NCBI GenBank assembly: GCA_031472005.1
Contig: PZJY01000011.1
Location: 682,001 to 746,000 of the forward strand
DNA: 64,000 nt
Direction of reading: 5' to 3'
From: Tetracladium setigerum
Taxonomy: Eukaryota > Ascomycota > Leotiomycetes > Helotiales
Under the pieces are notes generated by a model. It worked only from the letters and a program-made list of their open reading frames with translations. It was not told the DNA's origin and searched no databases. Shown here one piece after another: positions 48,505 to 58,682 of this stretch. The translations under genes and the position numbers were made by a program. Each line of letters starts with the position of its first letter. The first letter of the stretch is position 1.

Positions 48505-50235
48505 TTACTCCATGCTTTGTTGCACTGCTCTCCTTAGCTTTCGGTTGTAGATCTTCTTGTCATCCTTGCTTCCCCAGAATAATTTTGCTGCTTCCGGGTT
48601 TACCAAGGTTCTTGGGTCGTATGGTGGACTCTCTTCCTCCAAAGCCTCAATGATGGACTCAATGTGACTCTTGGCATCATCAGGACGCTTCGAAGTATAG
48701 CAGGGAGTGCCATCTGTTGCAATGCGATGGTGAGGGAGTGGGGTTTGGAAGATGGCTCGAGGTTGTTCTTCGGGAAAGCGAGGGCTGAAGCATAACTTGA
48801 TCCGGAACAAGCCCCCATCTAGATTGGTCATTGGTCGTCCAAAGTAGGTGACGTTCCAGATGAATGGGTTTTTATCTTCGAGACTGATATCCAGAGTGAC
48901 GTCCACATTCCGCTTGTAGTGTTCGACTACTTGCTCGAATTGGCGTTGAAGATTGGCTGCGACACCGCTCTCTCTTCCCTTAGATGCAATACCTTCCTCT
49001 CCCCATCGTGCTGTCTCCTTTTCTAGTACCGTCTTGATGAGCTTTAGACGCCTCTCCAATTCCGTGTAGTTGAACTTTCCATCCATACCATTTCCAGGAC
49101 ATTCGAAGGGCATTCTTGCGAACGATTGGCCATCTTCGACCGAAACTCTCGCCTTGCTGATGGCCAAGAGATAGGAATCGTAGTACCACAGGAAACGGCG
49201 TTTGCACAAGTCTTTGAACGGCTCAAAAGTGCTGCTTGGCTCTTCAAACTCCTTGTCGATATCATTTGTTTCCCGGTCACTATCACTTCCATCGGCGTCC
49301 TTAGGTAGAACGGCTCCAGCGGGCGTGATTCCTAGATACTCCTCCATGCGTTGAATAACCGAAATCCGAAGGGATTCATGGCGAATCTGGGAATCATCAG
49401 TACTGTGACTGCCATAGAGTAAGAAGTCTCTTACCTTTGCGACGTAGTCCTTCTGGTTCTTCTTGTCTCCTTCATCGTTTGCAGTCTCGAAGCCGGGTTC
49501 GTTCTCATATGGATTTGAAGACATCAAACTTTGGATTGATATGAGGATAGACTCTAGGCCTTGCGCTGAAGACCACTCCTCTCCTCTCTCGCCACGCCAT
49601 GTTCTATCACTACCGTTAGCTCCTATTCGATTCGAGATGTTTGTGCTGATCGTACCCGAGAATTGACCTAATTTTTGATTAACGGACTTTCTGCTGAGAC
49701 TGTGGACGGGGACTTACAAGCAAACCTTTCCCTGGGCATATATGTTTGGGTTGAATCGACATCTGCCTCCGTTCGTAGTGGTCGCAAGAACAATTGGTGC
49801 CCTACCAGGATATTCTAACCACGACAACCGTCAGCATCTAGCTAAATCTAAGTGTTTTTGAGCTTCCTACCTTTGGGAAACTTTACATTGAACTGAAGCA
49901 CAAATTAACATCTGCCATTGTAAATAGGAAGTCTTGACATACCTCGAAGTATCCAAACTCGTATGGGGTGTCTGGAGGGCCGATGATGATTGCTTTAAGG
50001 TTACGAACGTCCACATCTCGACATGCGACCGAAAGAGCTGTGCAGAATGCCGGCTATCAGTATTTGCCCGAGGATGTAAAGGAGATGAGATCAAAGAAGC
50101 GATGAAACTTACAGAGGTCGGACGATTTCTGGAGATCTGCCAGTTCCTGCATAGAATTGTCAGCCTTGCGACCCCGCGTGACGCAATTAGAGCTCTGCAT
50201 ACCCTGGTGATCCGGATGATGGAGTGGTTTGACAT
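48505..50235 (-). CDS. Ubiquitin-conjugating enzyme with two UBC-fold domains (UBE2Z-like)
   Basis: E2 enzyme. Seven exons: 50235-50203, 50146-50113, 50038-49943, 49892-49871, 49814-49718, 49667-49656 (12 nt) and 49603-48505. The first UBC fold (about residues 1-170) starts IIRITRELADLQKSSDL, has IIIGPPDTPYEFGYFEFNVKFP, then RFNPNIYAQGKVCLSILGTWRG with catalytic Cys93, and a UBE2Z-type ESILISIQSLMSSNPYENEPGFE. A second UBC-like fold (about 330-463) has NPFIWNVTYFGRPMTNLDGGLFRIKLCFSPRFPEEQP, then HHRIATDGTPCYTS with a Cys (about 399) where an E2 active-site Cys would fall. One extra base in GGGCCC (49977-49982) breaks exon 3; removing it gives 464 codons. Overall match to UBE2Z is by the first domain. 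Confidence 0.88.
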
Positions 50236-52306
50236 GGTTTGCGCGATCAGGAGTCGCAGATGGAAACCAAGAAGGAGGTCTACCTGGAAGTTGTCATAAG
50301 TTTGGGGTGGCGGGATTGTGAAGGCGTACAAAAGTTGTGAAGGTGATCTATTCGGGAGGGGAGGGGTCGACGGATGGAGCGTTTCGACACGCAAGGCAAC
50401 CAGGCTAGCTCGGGAACTACCTATACTCTTGCATCTCACCTTACTGCATTGCAAAGATAGGTAAGTTGAACTTCTAAAAAAAGATAAATAGGTAGGTAAC
50501 CCTATTCATTCATTCACTGCATTTCTTTTCAGCTGATTTCGCACAGTCACCAATTTAACGTTTACCGGTCTTTGATGCCATGTCACAGACTGAGACAATT
50601 GCTGGCCGACCCTTGGATGCGCCAAGACATCAGTGGAAGTGCCGTTGTTCTCTTGGGGCGTATTCTCGTAGCTAAAACTGCAAAGAATTGCTATGAGCAA
50701 GAAATATCTCGTGGTAATCTAGGTTTGAATAGTAAACTCCAAGAGCTCAAGAGAGCTTTTAGACTACGCTACGGTACCCTCCATCATCACCCAACTTTAT
50801 GGTAAGTCTCACAGTATTAGGGATCTGAATATGTATATGCCGTGGCACCTCTCTTGGCCAAAGAGATACGATGACATCTTACATACGAGCGACATGAAGT
50901 ATTTTTAATCGATTTACTGTAATCATTAGGCAATTCCGAATAATCTAATCCTGTCGGGAGTGACAAAATCCCTTTTAGATAATTAAGGAGTTTCTTACGG
51001 AATGCTGCTGTTGGAAGGAAATGATATCTCATCTCTGCTGATCCCTGGCATTTCGCAACAGGCTTTTGGCAATTTGCCATGTGCAGGATGCGGGACAACT
51101 GGTGGGAATGATTATTCTTCAGTCTTCAGCTCCATGGGTTACCTAGTTATTTGGTAGAATTGGAAGGAATGGGGAAAGGCATCTCATCGGGAGAGATGTA
51201 TTCATTAAAGTGACCACGAAGAAAAGGGGGGAGCTATGGCGACAAAAGAAACTCATATATCCCCTCGAAGCCAATAAGATCAGGGAAAACTTGTTTTTCT
51301 TCTCCCCTCGGACAACCAGCCGATCCACTGCAAACCTACCCTTGTGATATGTCATTGGGAGTACTCCGTAGTATATGGCAGAAAGCAACAGCTTTGCATA
51401 CTTGACTCCTCGACTACTGCAATGATTAATGATGATTAGGTAGACTCCACCGCACACGCACGCTGATTCAGTAGTCCAGTACTTGTTTGTTGTTGTTTTT
51501 TCCTGCCCAAAAAGGGTGATTAAAGTTCCCTCATGCAATGTTGTTGAGCAGGAAAGCATGAACATCTCAATCTCCCAATCGAACGCCCAGGTACACTATC
51601 ATACAAGTCACGTGGGCATCTATCGGGCGCCAAATTGGAGTTGTCTGCTTGAACTTCACCTCCAGGACAGCACTTCCACTCTGACATACCACACACAGCG
51701 CAGCTTTTCTCAGCGACCCAGCCTCTAGGTTTTGATGCAAAACTCACGAACTCTCCCCCAGAGCCTCGAGATCGGCAGACTCACCCTCGCAAGAGACGGT
51801 CCTCTGCTTCAATTCCCCCTCCTCTCCGTACACCGACTTCAACACGCGACCCGAGCATCTCCTCCTCCAACCCGACCTCCTACCCAACCTCCCCCACGAA
51901 CTCGACAGCGACGACTACTTCGACCGCAACGTATATCTTCATAACTGCTTAGTAGGAATATCCATTCCCTTTTCAAATTGCTCTCCTGCTCCTCGGCAGA
52001 CGTTTCAGGTTCTGCAGGTTGGATGTTCCTCGACTTTTGAGTCGCCAGCACACATTTCGCACCTGCAGAGACCAGTGATCTGGATGCATGCGATTCGACA
52101 ACACCAGCTTGTCACAAAAACCTGATTAATTTCTTGGAAAGCTCTCAACAAGGACTGTATTTCTCGGTATCTTTTACTTTGGTTGGGAACTTTCCGACGA
52201 CAAACGACGCCCAAGCTCAAGTTTCACGGAGCGGCGATCCTGGGACCAGAGCTGCAAGTTCACGGACGGACGGACGAATTGGCAGATTAAATCCTAGGAT
52301 AGCACC
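50236..52306. other. 2.1 kb region upstream of LIM-RhoGAP, no firm gene
   Basis: Mostly short ORFs without motifs. A coding-like patch at about 51737-51950 on the plus strand (reads PYTDFNTRPEHLLLQPDLLPNLP and DSDDYFDRNV in one frame) is not assigned to a gene. The last 200 bp are probably the LIM-RhoGAP leader. Confidence 0.45.
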
Positions 52307-55300
52307 ATGGGTCCTCAATCAGAGGGAGGCCCGTCTGGTGATGGGCGCAATTACGGAGGGCCAGGACAGCCATTTCCTGACGACAGAAGACAATATCAGC
52401 CAGACCGTGATCTTCCACGACCAAATGGTGCATTTTCTTCAGAGAATAGGATGGCATCGCCAGCAGGGAGTGCAAGTGGTAGGGAAAGAGAAATAGACCC
52501 ATCAAAAACCAGCGGGGAGCGAAATGGGTCGCGAAATAGGACTGCTCGAACAGCATCTGGGCAGCTCAGGCTTTGCAAGAAGTGCAATGAACCCTTGACC
52601 GGACAATTTGTGCGCGCGCTTGGTGGAACATTTCACTTGGATTGCTTCAGGTGTCGCGTGAGTTGAGCTGGCTTCCTACGTTTACTTCAACTGCTAATGC
52701 CCAGTCGCAGGATTGCGGGGACATAGTAGCTTCCAAGTTCTTTCCAGTAGATGATGAGAGTGGGGAGGGGCAATACCCATTGTGCGAGACCGACTATTTC
52801 CGAAGACTCGATCTCATATGCTTCAAGTGCAACGGCGCCTTGCGAGGCTCATATATTACAGCATTGGATCGCAAATATCACATTGACCACTTCACCTGCT
52901 CTGTGTGTCCGACCGTCTTTGGAGCGCAGGATAGCTACTACGAACATGACGGGCAAGTCTTCTGTCATTTCCATTACTCGACGCAATTTGCGCAAAGATG
53001 TAACGGCTGTCACACTGCGATTCTCAAACAATTTGTGGAGATCTTCAGGAATGGGCAGAATCAGCATTGGCACCCAGAGTGCTATATGATACATAAGTTC
53101 TGGAACGTCAGGCTGGCATCACCACCAGATGCAACGGAGAAGGCTCGATTACTGGAGGAGAACACTGATATCGAGGGCCGTAATGCTGTACGGGAAGAAG
53201 AAGAGAGAATGGAGGAGAAGGTGTACAGGATCTGGAGCGTTCTTTCAACGTTTGAAGAATCCTCGGCTGCCTGCATCTCAGACATGTTGTTACATGTAAG
53301 CAATGGTGCTTATGTGGATGGTGTCTTGGTCGCCAAAAAGTTTATATTTCATGTTGATATCCTGTTTCATTCGGCCGACAAGCTTGACGCAACCATGTCG
53401 AGTATTTCGACGAAAGGTAAGAACTCTGCACCATTCTTTATTATTTCCTCTACTAATTTTGATATAGGCCTGTCATACTCGAGAGAGGCTAAGCTTCTGT
53501 GCAAGAAAATCGTCGCTTTCTTCTCCCTATTGTCGAAAACGCAAGAAACTGGAGTTCGAAAGTTAGGTGTCACCCAAGAGCTGCTTGCCCTTGTCACCGG
53601 TCTTGCACATTATCTGAAGCTTCTGATTCGAATATGTCTTCAGGGGGCATTAAAGGTGGAACGCGAGCAACAGAGCTCCGAAGGATTACTGCATTTCTTA
53701 GATGATCTCGGCGACATGGAAGCCATTAAAAACGACGACCGTTCGCTAGAAGCTACCACTGGTACCCCTGGATTGGCAGCTCCCACTTCTGATCATTGCA
53801 TCAGCTGTCAAAAACCATTGGAAGATGAATGTGCTCGGTATGATGACAAGAGATGGCATCTAGCATGTCTTAAATGCACCAGCTGCGCTCGTGAGCTCGG
53901 CCAAAACCTTGAAGACGTGAGGTGGAGTGAGAGCGAGCAACGAATCTTTTGCAATAATTGCGGAAGCCATGCGCCGGGAGCAGTAGGAGGATTTGAGCGC
54001 GTTACCCGACTCCAGCAATACGTCTTCCTGCTTAGAGTTGCACTTGCTCGACTCCTTGAAATGTTACGGACAAGTGGTACCCTACCTCATACTTCCGACG
54101 ATCCCAACCTAAATGGCTACAACTCCAGCGAAGGCCATCGGTTGCCATCACAGGCAGAGCCCGCTCAGCTCACTTCGGAAAGTCGGTCAAAATCCTTTGG
54201 CGATACCACCACCGAAACCCCAGAGAATCGTCCTATGAGAACACCCTGAACGACGTTCGCCGACTACGAAGCACTCGAATGGACAAGCACTTGTCTTCAA
54301 CCATCCGGAAAGCCAGGACTTCTCGTGTTTTGGATGGCTCCGACGGACCTGGTGGACCTGGCAATGCTAACAGCAGAAATAACGAGTTCCAGATAGTCGA
54401 AGAACGAGATGGCAACGGTGAATCGAGGACGGAGCTTATCTTCAGCCATCAAGATGCATTGACCCTGGATGATATCCCAAGAATCGTTGCAGCTGAACAA
54501 GCAAAAGAGCAGAGACCCAATGCCTACAAGCACTCGCGACACGAAATGTTCCGCACTTCGGTTACCGAGCCAAAACTCCTCAATGGGCATCAGCGAAATG
54601 TGTCGAACGGAAATCCTCTTGATCCAGCCCTCACAGAAGAATTCCCTCAAAGACGGGATGGACACAAAAAATACTTTTCGGAGCTTTCTGCACTGGAATA
54701 CTTTATTGTTCGCCATGTTGCCGTTATTGCTATGCAACCCATGTTGGAAGGGCACTTCACCATGGAAGAGCTTTTAAGCTTAATCGAAACAAGGAAGCCA
54801 ACTTTCTGGAACAAAATGGGCAAGGCCTTCAAGAATGACGGTAAGAAGGGGGGCAAGAAGAAGGGAGTGTTTGGTGTACCGCTCGATGTCATTCTCGAGA
54901 GAGACGGCGCAGATTCTACCGATGGTATTGGCCCTGGAGCTTTACGGATTCCTGCAATTGTTGACGACTCTATTACGACAATGCGGAAGATGGATTTGTC
55001 TGTGGAGGGCGTTTTCCGCAAGAATGGAAATATCAAGCGCCTAAACGAAACCATGGCAAACATTGACAGGGACGGTTGTGATTCGATCGATCTAAGCAAA
55101 GAGAATGTGGTGCAAGTGGCAGCCTTGCTGAAGAAGTATCTGCGAGAGTTACCAGATCCACTTTTGACCTTCAAACTCCACCGATTATGGATCGCCTCGC
55201 AAAAGATCGCAGATGAGGACAAGCGCCGGAGAGTATTGCATCTCACATGTTGCCTTTTGCCGAAGGCACATCGAGATTGCTTGGAAATTCTGTGTGCATT

Positions 55301-56007
55301 TTTTAATTGGGTGGCATCATTCCACCAAATCGACGAGGAGTCTGGATCTAAGATGGACACGCATAATCTGGCTACTGTCATTGCTCCTAATATTCTGTTC
55401 ACCAACGCCAAGACTCCGGTTGATGATAATTTCTTAGCTATTGAGGTGGTGCATACGCTCATCGAGTGCAATGATGAGATGTGCCAGGTATTTCCAACCT
55501 TTACATTTTGCAGTGCTTTCATCTGCTAACTCTAGATAGGTTCCAGAAGATCTCCAATCCATTCTAGGTGACCAATCCCTCTTCAATTCAACTGGCGACA
55601 TTACGACCAAAGAAATCCTGAAACGTTATGGAGATCTTGGACAGAATGGGGGTCCTCGACACGAAGTACAAACTGAAACTCAGCCAAATAGGGCAAAGGA
55701 ACAGAGACCACAAGCTCCAGTTCTTACCCGAGTCGACACCGATCCTTCTCAGATGAATGCCTGGCAGAACAAAGAGAGCAGCGTCCGCCACGTTCAAGAT
55801 CCTTCGATGGCTTATGGCGCTGGCTATGGAGGCGCAAGTTCTAGCAACCAAAACACGCCACCTCAGGCTCAATGGCAAGGACAGGACCAAGGTCATTCGC
55901 CACATTCACACAATGGCGTGCCAGACAACCATGATGGTCGCCGTGAGCAAAGGAATTCAGGATGGGGAAGACCTCCTAATGGCTCAGTGGGTGTTACTGG
56001 GGCTTGA
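52307..56007 (+). CDS. LIM-domain Rho GTPase-activating protein (Lrg1/Lrg11 type)
   Basis: Stimulates GTP hydrolysis by Rho1/Cdc42-class GTPases, acting on polarity and cell-wall synthesis. Four exons: 52307-52657, 52711-53416, 53468-55487 and 55540-56007; the 51-nt second intron is in frame and easily missed. LIM zinc pairs: CKKCNEPLTGQF..HLDCFRC-DCGDIVASKFF; CFKCNGALRGSYI..HFTCSVC; CNGCHTAILKQFVE..HWHPECY; and a later CISCQKPLEDECARY..LACLKCTSC. The RhoGAP domain begins about FGVPLDVILERDG, with arginine finger EGVFRKNGN (55017-55019), LLKKYLRELPDPLL and LATVIAPNILFTNA. One missing base near 54225-54230 splits the frame (PENRPMRTP-stop should be SSYENTLNDVRRLRS). Corrected length is exactly 1,182 codons. 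The C-terminus is Gln/Pro/Gly-rich. Confidence 0.92.
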
Positions 56008-56959
56008 TTTTACAACACTTCGATTTTGTTTGCACATCTCGCCGAGCGTCAGATATTAACGAACATGACACTGACCCGAATGGCGAAAACTATCATGACC
56101 AATTTCTTAACGTCAACCTACGACCTCGAAAATCTTCACTTGCTTTTTTATCGGCAACCCTGAGAATCTCACTTTCACAGCATCCAACGACGGCGTTTTC
56201 AATAATGACTTCTTCTTCTTCTTTTTCTTCTCCTCCTACCAGTCAAGCCATCTGGGTTTCAGTTGGCCGGGCTGGAGAATTCTGCTTGTTTATTTTGATA
56301 TCTCTGAGCTTCACCCTTGGTGCCCTCTGTGGAAAAAGGAAGGGGAGCTTGTTTTTTTCTGGAGTACAGGTTTTCATGACATCTTGGGGTCCACAAATTC
56401 CTTTGAATGATATACTTTGAGAACAAAATGGCATTTCAAAAAAATGCGACGATGCAATTCTCTCCGCGTACTTGTGTATCGTACTGAGAGGCTGAGATAG
56501 GTCTATATAGATCAATCAACGAGAATATGAAGAGACAGAGAATCTCATGCGTCCTCAAAAAAAAGGGTGAAGCCAAAGGTTTTTGAAATGTTGAAATAAA
56601 AATCTCTAAACTACGGTAGTAAAATTATGTATTAGGATGATGCAAGTGCAGCATCATCGGGAGTAGCTTTCGGAAGTCCGAAGCGACACTCGGAAACGAC
56701 ACTCCGAAGATTTCTTTATCCCCCATCGTTGATTTTGATTTCTAATTCACAAGATAGGATGCTCCCTAGCAGCAGCATCAAGACTTGGTCTGACCCCGCT
56801 AATCTCACTCTCTGACTCTCATTCTATCAAGACACAATGGCTATATATAAGCCTCAACCTCACCCATTCATATTTTTGTCTTGTGGCACTATTTAACGAA
56901 CCGAATTCCTTCGCTTTCTGCTCTGTTAACCAAACGCACATCATTACAGATAATTTACT
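56008..56959. other. Intergenic region upstream of the oxidoreductase gene
   Basis: 3' flank of LIM-RhoGAP (CT-rich) and the promoter of the downstream gene, including the TATA box below. Confidence 0.5.
56842..56850 (+). promoter_or_regulatory. TATA box of the oxidoreductase gene
   Basis: TATATATAA, 110 bp before the ATG at 56960. Confidence 0.5.
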
Positions 56960-58435
56960 ATGGCTCCAACACGAGTAGGAATCATAGGTCTCTCCAAAAA
57001 AGGATGGGCTCGCCATGGTAAGTTTTCAACTTTTCTACATGACCTCATTTCCAAACTTCATCAAATTTAGGTCTTTTTTCACAATATATTAACATCAAAC
57101 TTTCCCCCAATTAGGACATTTCCCCTACCTCTCTGCCTCCCCAGATTATGAAATCGTAGCAATCTGCAATACCACAATCAAATCATCCCAAGAGGCAATT
57201 ACGCTTTACAATCTCCCTGCCGAGACGAAAGCGTATTGTGATCCTCAAGGTATATTTGCTGATCTCATATTTTTCTTTCACCTCTTCTCCTCCGCTTCTT
57301 ACTCTGTTGGTAAATAAACTATCTTGTGCTGATTCCAAGCGAATCCTAGATCTAGCAGATGACCCAAACATCGACCTAGTAGTCTGTTCTGTTCTCGTCA
57401 ACCTCCACCTCCCCACACTCAAACCCTCTCTCCTCGCCGGTAAATCCATCTACGTCGAATGGCCGCTTGGGAAAAACCTCGCCGAGGCGCGAGAATTGCT
57501 TCGTCTTAGAAACCTAGGTATTGCTAACCTCAAAAACGCAAATCCAAATCCAAACGATGGCAGCAAAGCCAACGCGGTGAACGGGGGAAATTACGCAGTA
57601 GTAGGGCTTCAAGCACGGGAAGCTCCGATTCTTAAGAAGGTAAAGGAGATTATTGCGAGTGGGAGGATTGGAAGGGTGTTGAATAGCACGTGGGCTGGTT
57701 GTGCGATTAATGGGGGGAGGATGAGAAGGTGGAGAGTATGACGCGGAGAGAGGTGGGAGGTAATTTGGTTACGATTCATTTGGGACATGCGTTGGATTAT
57801 GTGCAGCATGGTACGTTTGAATCTCTATTCCCCAACTACACCACACAAACCTCATAAAGCCATCTCTTACTAATTTGATTTCTGTTTCTCCTATGTACAG
57901 TACTCGGCTACAACTTCACCCACCCCCCAAAACCCTCCTCGCCAACCGCCGCCCTACCATAAAACTCCTCTCCTTCCCCGACGGTACGCTCCTCGACCCA
58001 ACCTACCCCAAATCATCCGACGATACAATCTTCCTCCATGGCACTCTCACCTCCAACTCAACCCCCAACGATGAACTCCCAGTCTCACTCACCCTCCGCG
58101 GCGGTAAACCATTCCCGGGCACACCAGGTTTAGAATGGCGCATTTACGGTGAAACGGGTGAAATTAGGATTACGGCGCCGGGACCGTATATTCAGATTGG
58201 GTATGAGGAGGGCATGACGTTGCAGGTTCATGGGTTTGAGAGGGGCGATGTGGAGGAGGTTGAGTGGGAAGATGGGGTGAGTGGGATGAACTTGCCTGTG
58301 GCGGCGAGGAATGTGGGGAGGGTTTACGAGGGGTTGAGGGTCGGGAGCGTGGCTTGTGGGTTTGAGGATGCGGTGGAGAGGCATGTTGTTTTGGAGGAGA
58401 TGTATAAGGAGAATGGGATTGTGGTTGAGGAGTAA
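56960..58435 (+). CDS. Gfo/Idh/MocA-family oxidoreductase, Gal80-like
   Basis: NAD(P)-binding sugar or inositol dehydrogenase-fold protein. Exons: 56960-57017, 57115-57249, 57340-57810 and 57901-58435. N-terminal Rossmann motif RVGIIGLSKKGWARHGHFPYL; DLVVCSVLVNLHLPTLKPSLLAGKSIYVEWPLGKN holds the family's EKP-like segment as EWP; then VGLQAREAP, GRIGRVLNSTW and LGHALDYVQHVLG with the tail fold EWRIYGETGEIRIT. It resembles fungal galactose/lactose dehydrogenase and Gal80 proteins. The Lys of the canonical EKP is absent (W instead), as in Gal80-type regulators, so catalysis is doubtful. Indels: one G missing in 57712-57717 (before EDEKVESMTRR), one C missing in 57923-57928 (before PKTLLANRRP), and a probable extra G at the exon-2 donor (57249-57250). 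Substrate unknown. Confidence 0.82.
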
Positions 58436-58682
58436 GGGCACGGAGTAGAATTTTCTGGAGAGGGAGGATGGGAAAGAATTTGGAGTTGAAATAATCTAGG
58501 AATGAAACCTTTGATGGATGCAATTGATGTCACTTCTTAGAACGGAGGTAAATCCAAGAGAAATGGGAACCAAGAAGCTAGACAAAATGTCCATATTGGC
58601 AAGGTAGTGCGGATTCATTATACTGTATCCTCCTGGGTCTTTTGATCATCACATAAGTAGTTGAGACATTGGATACCAGATA

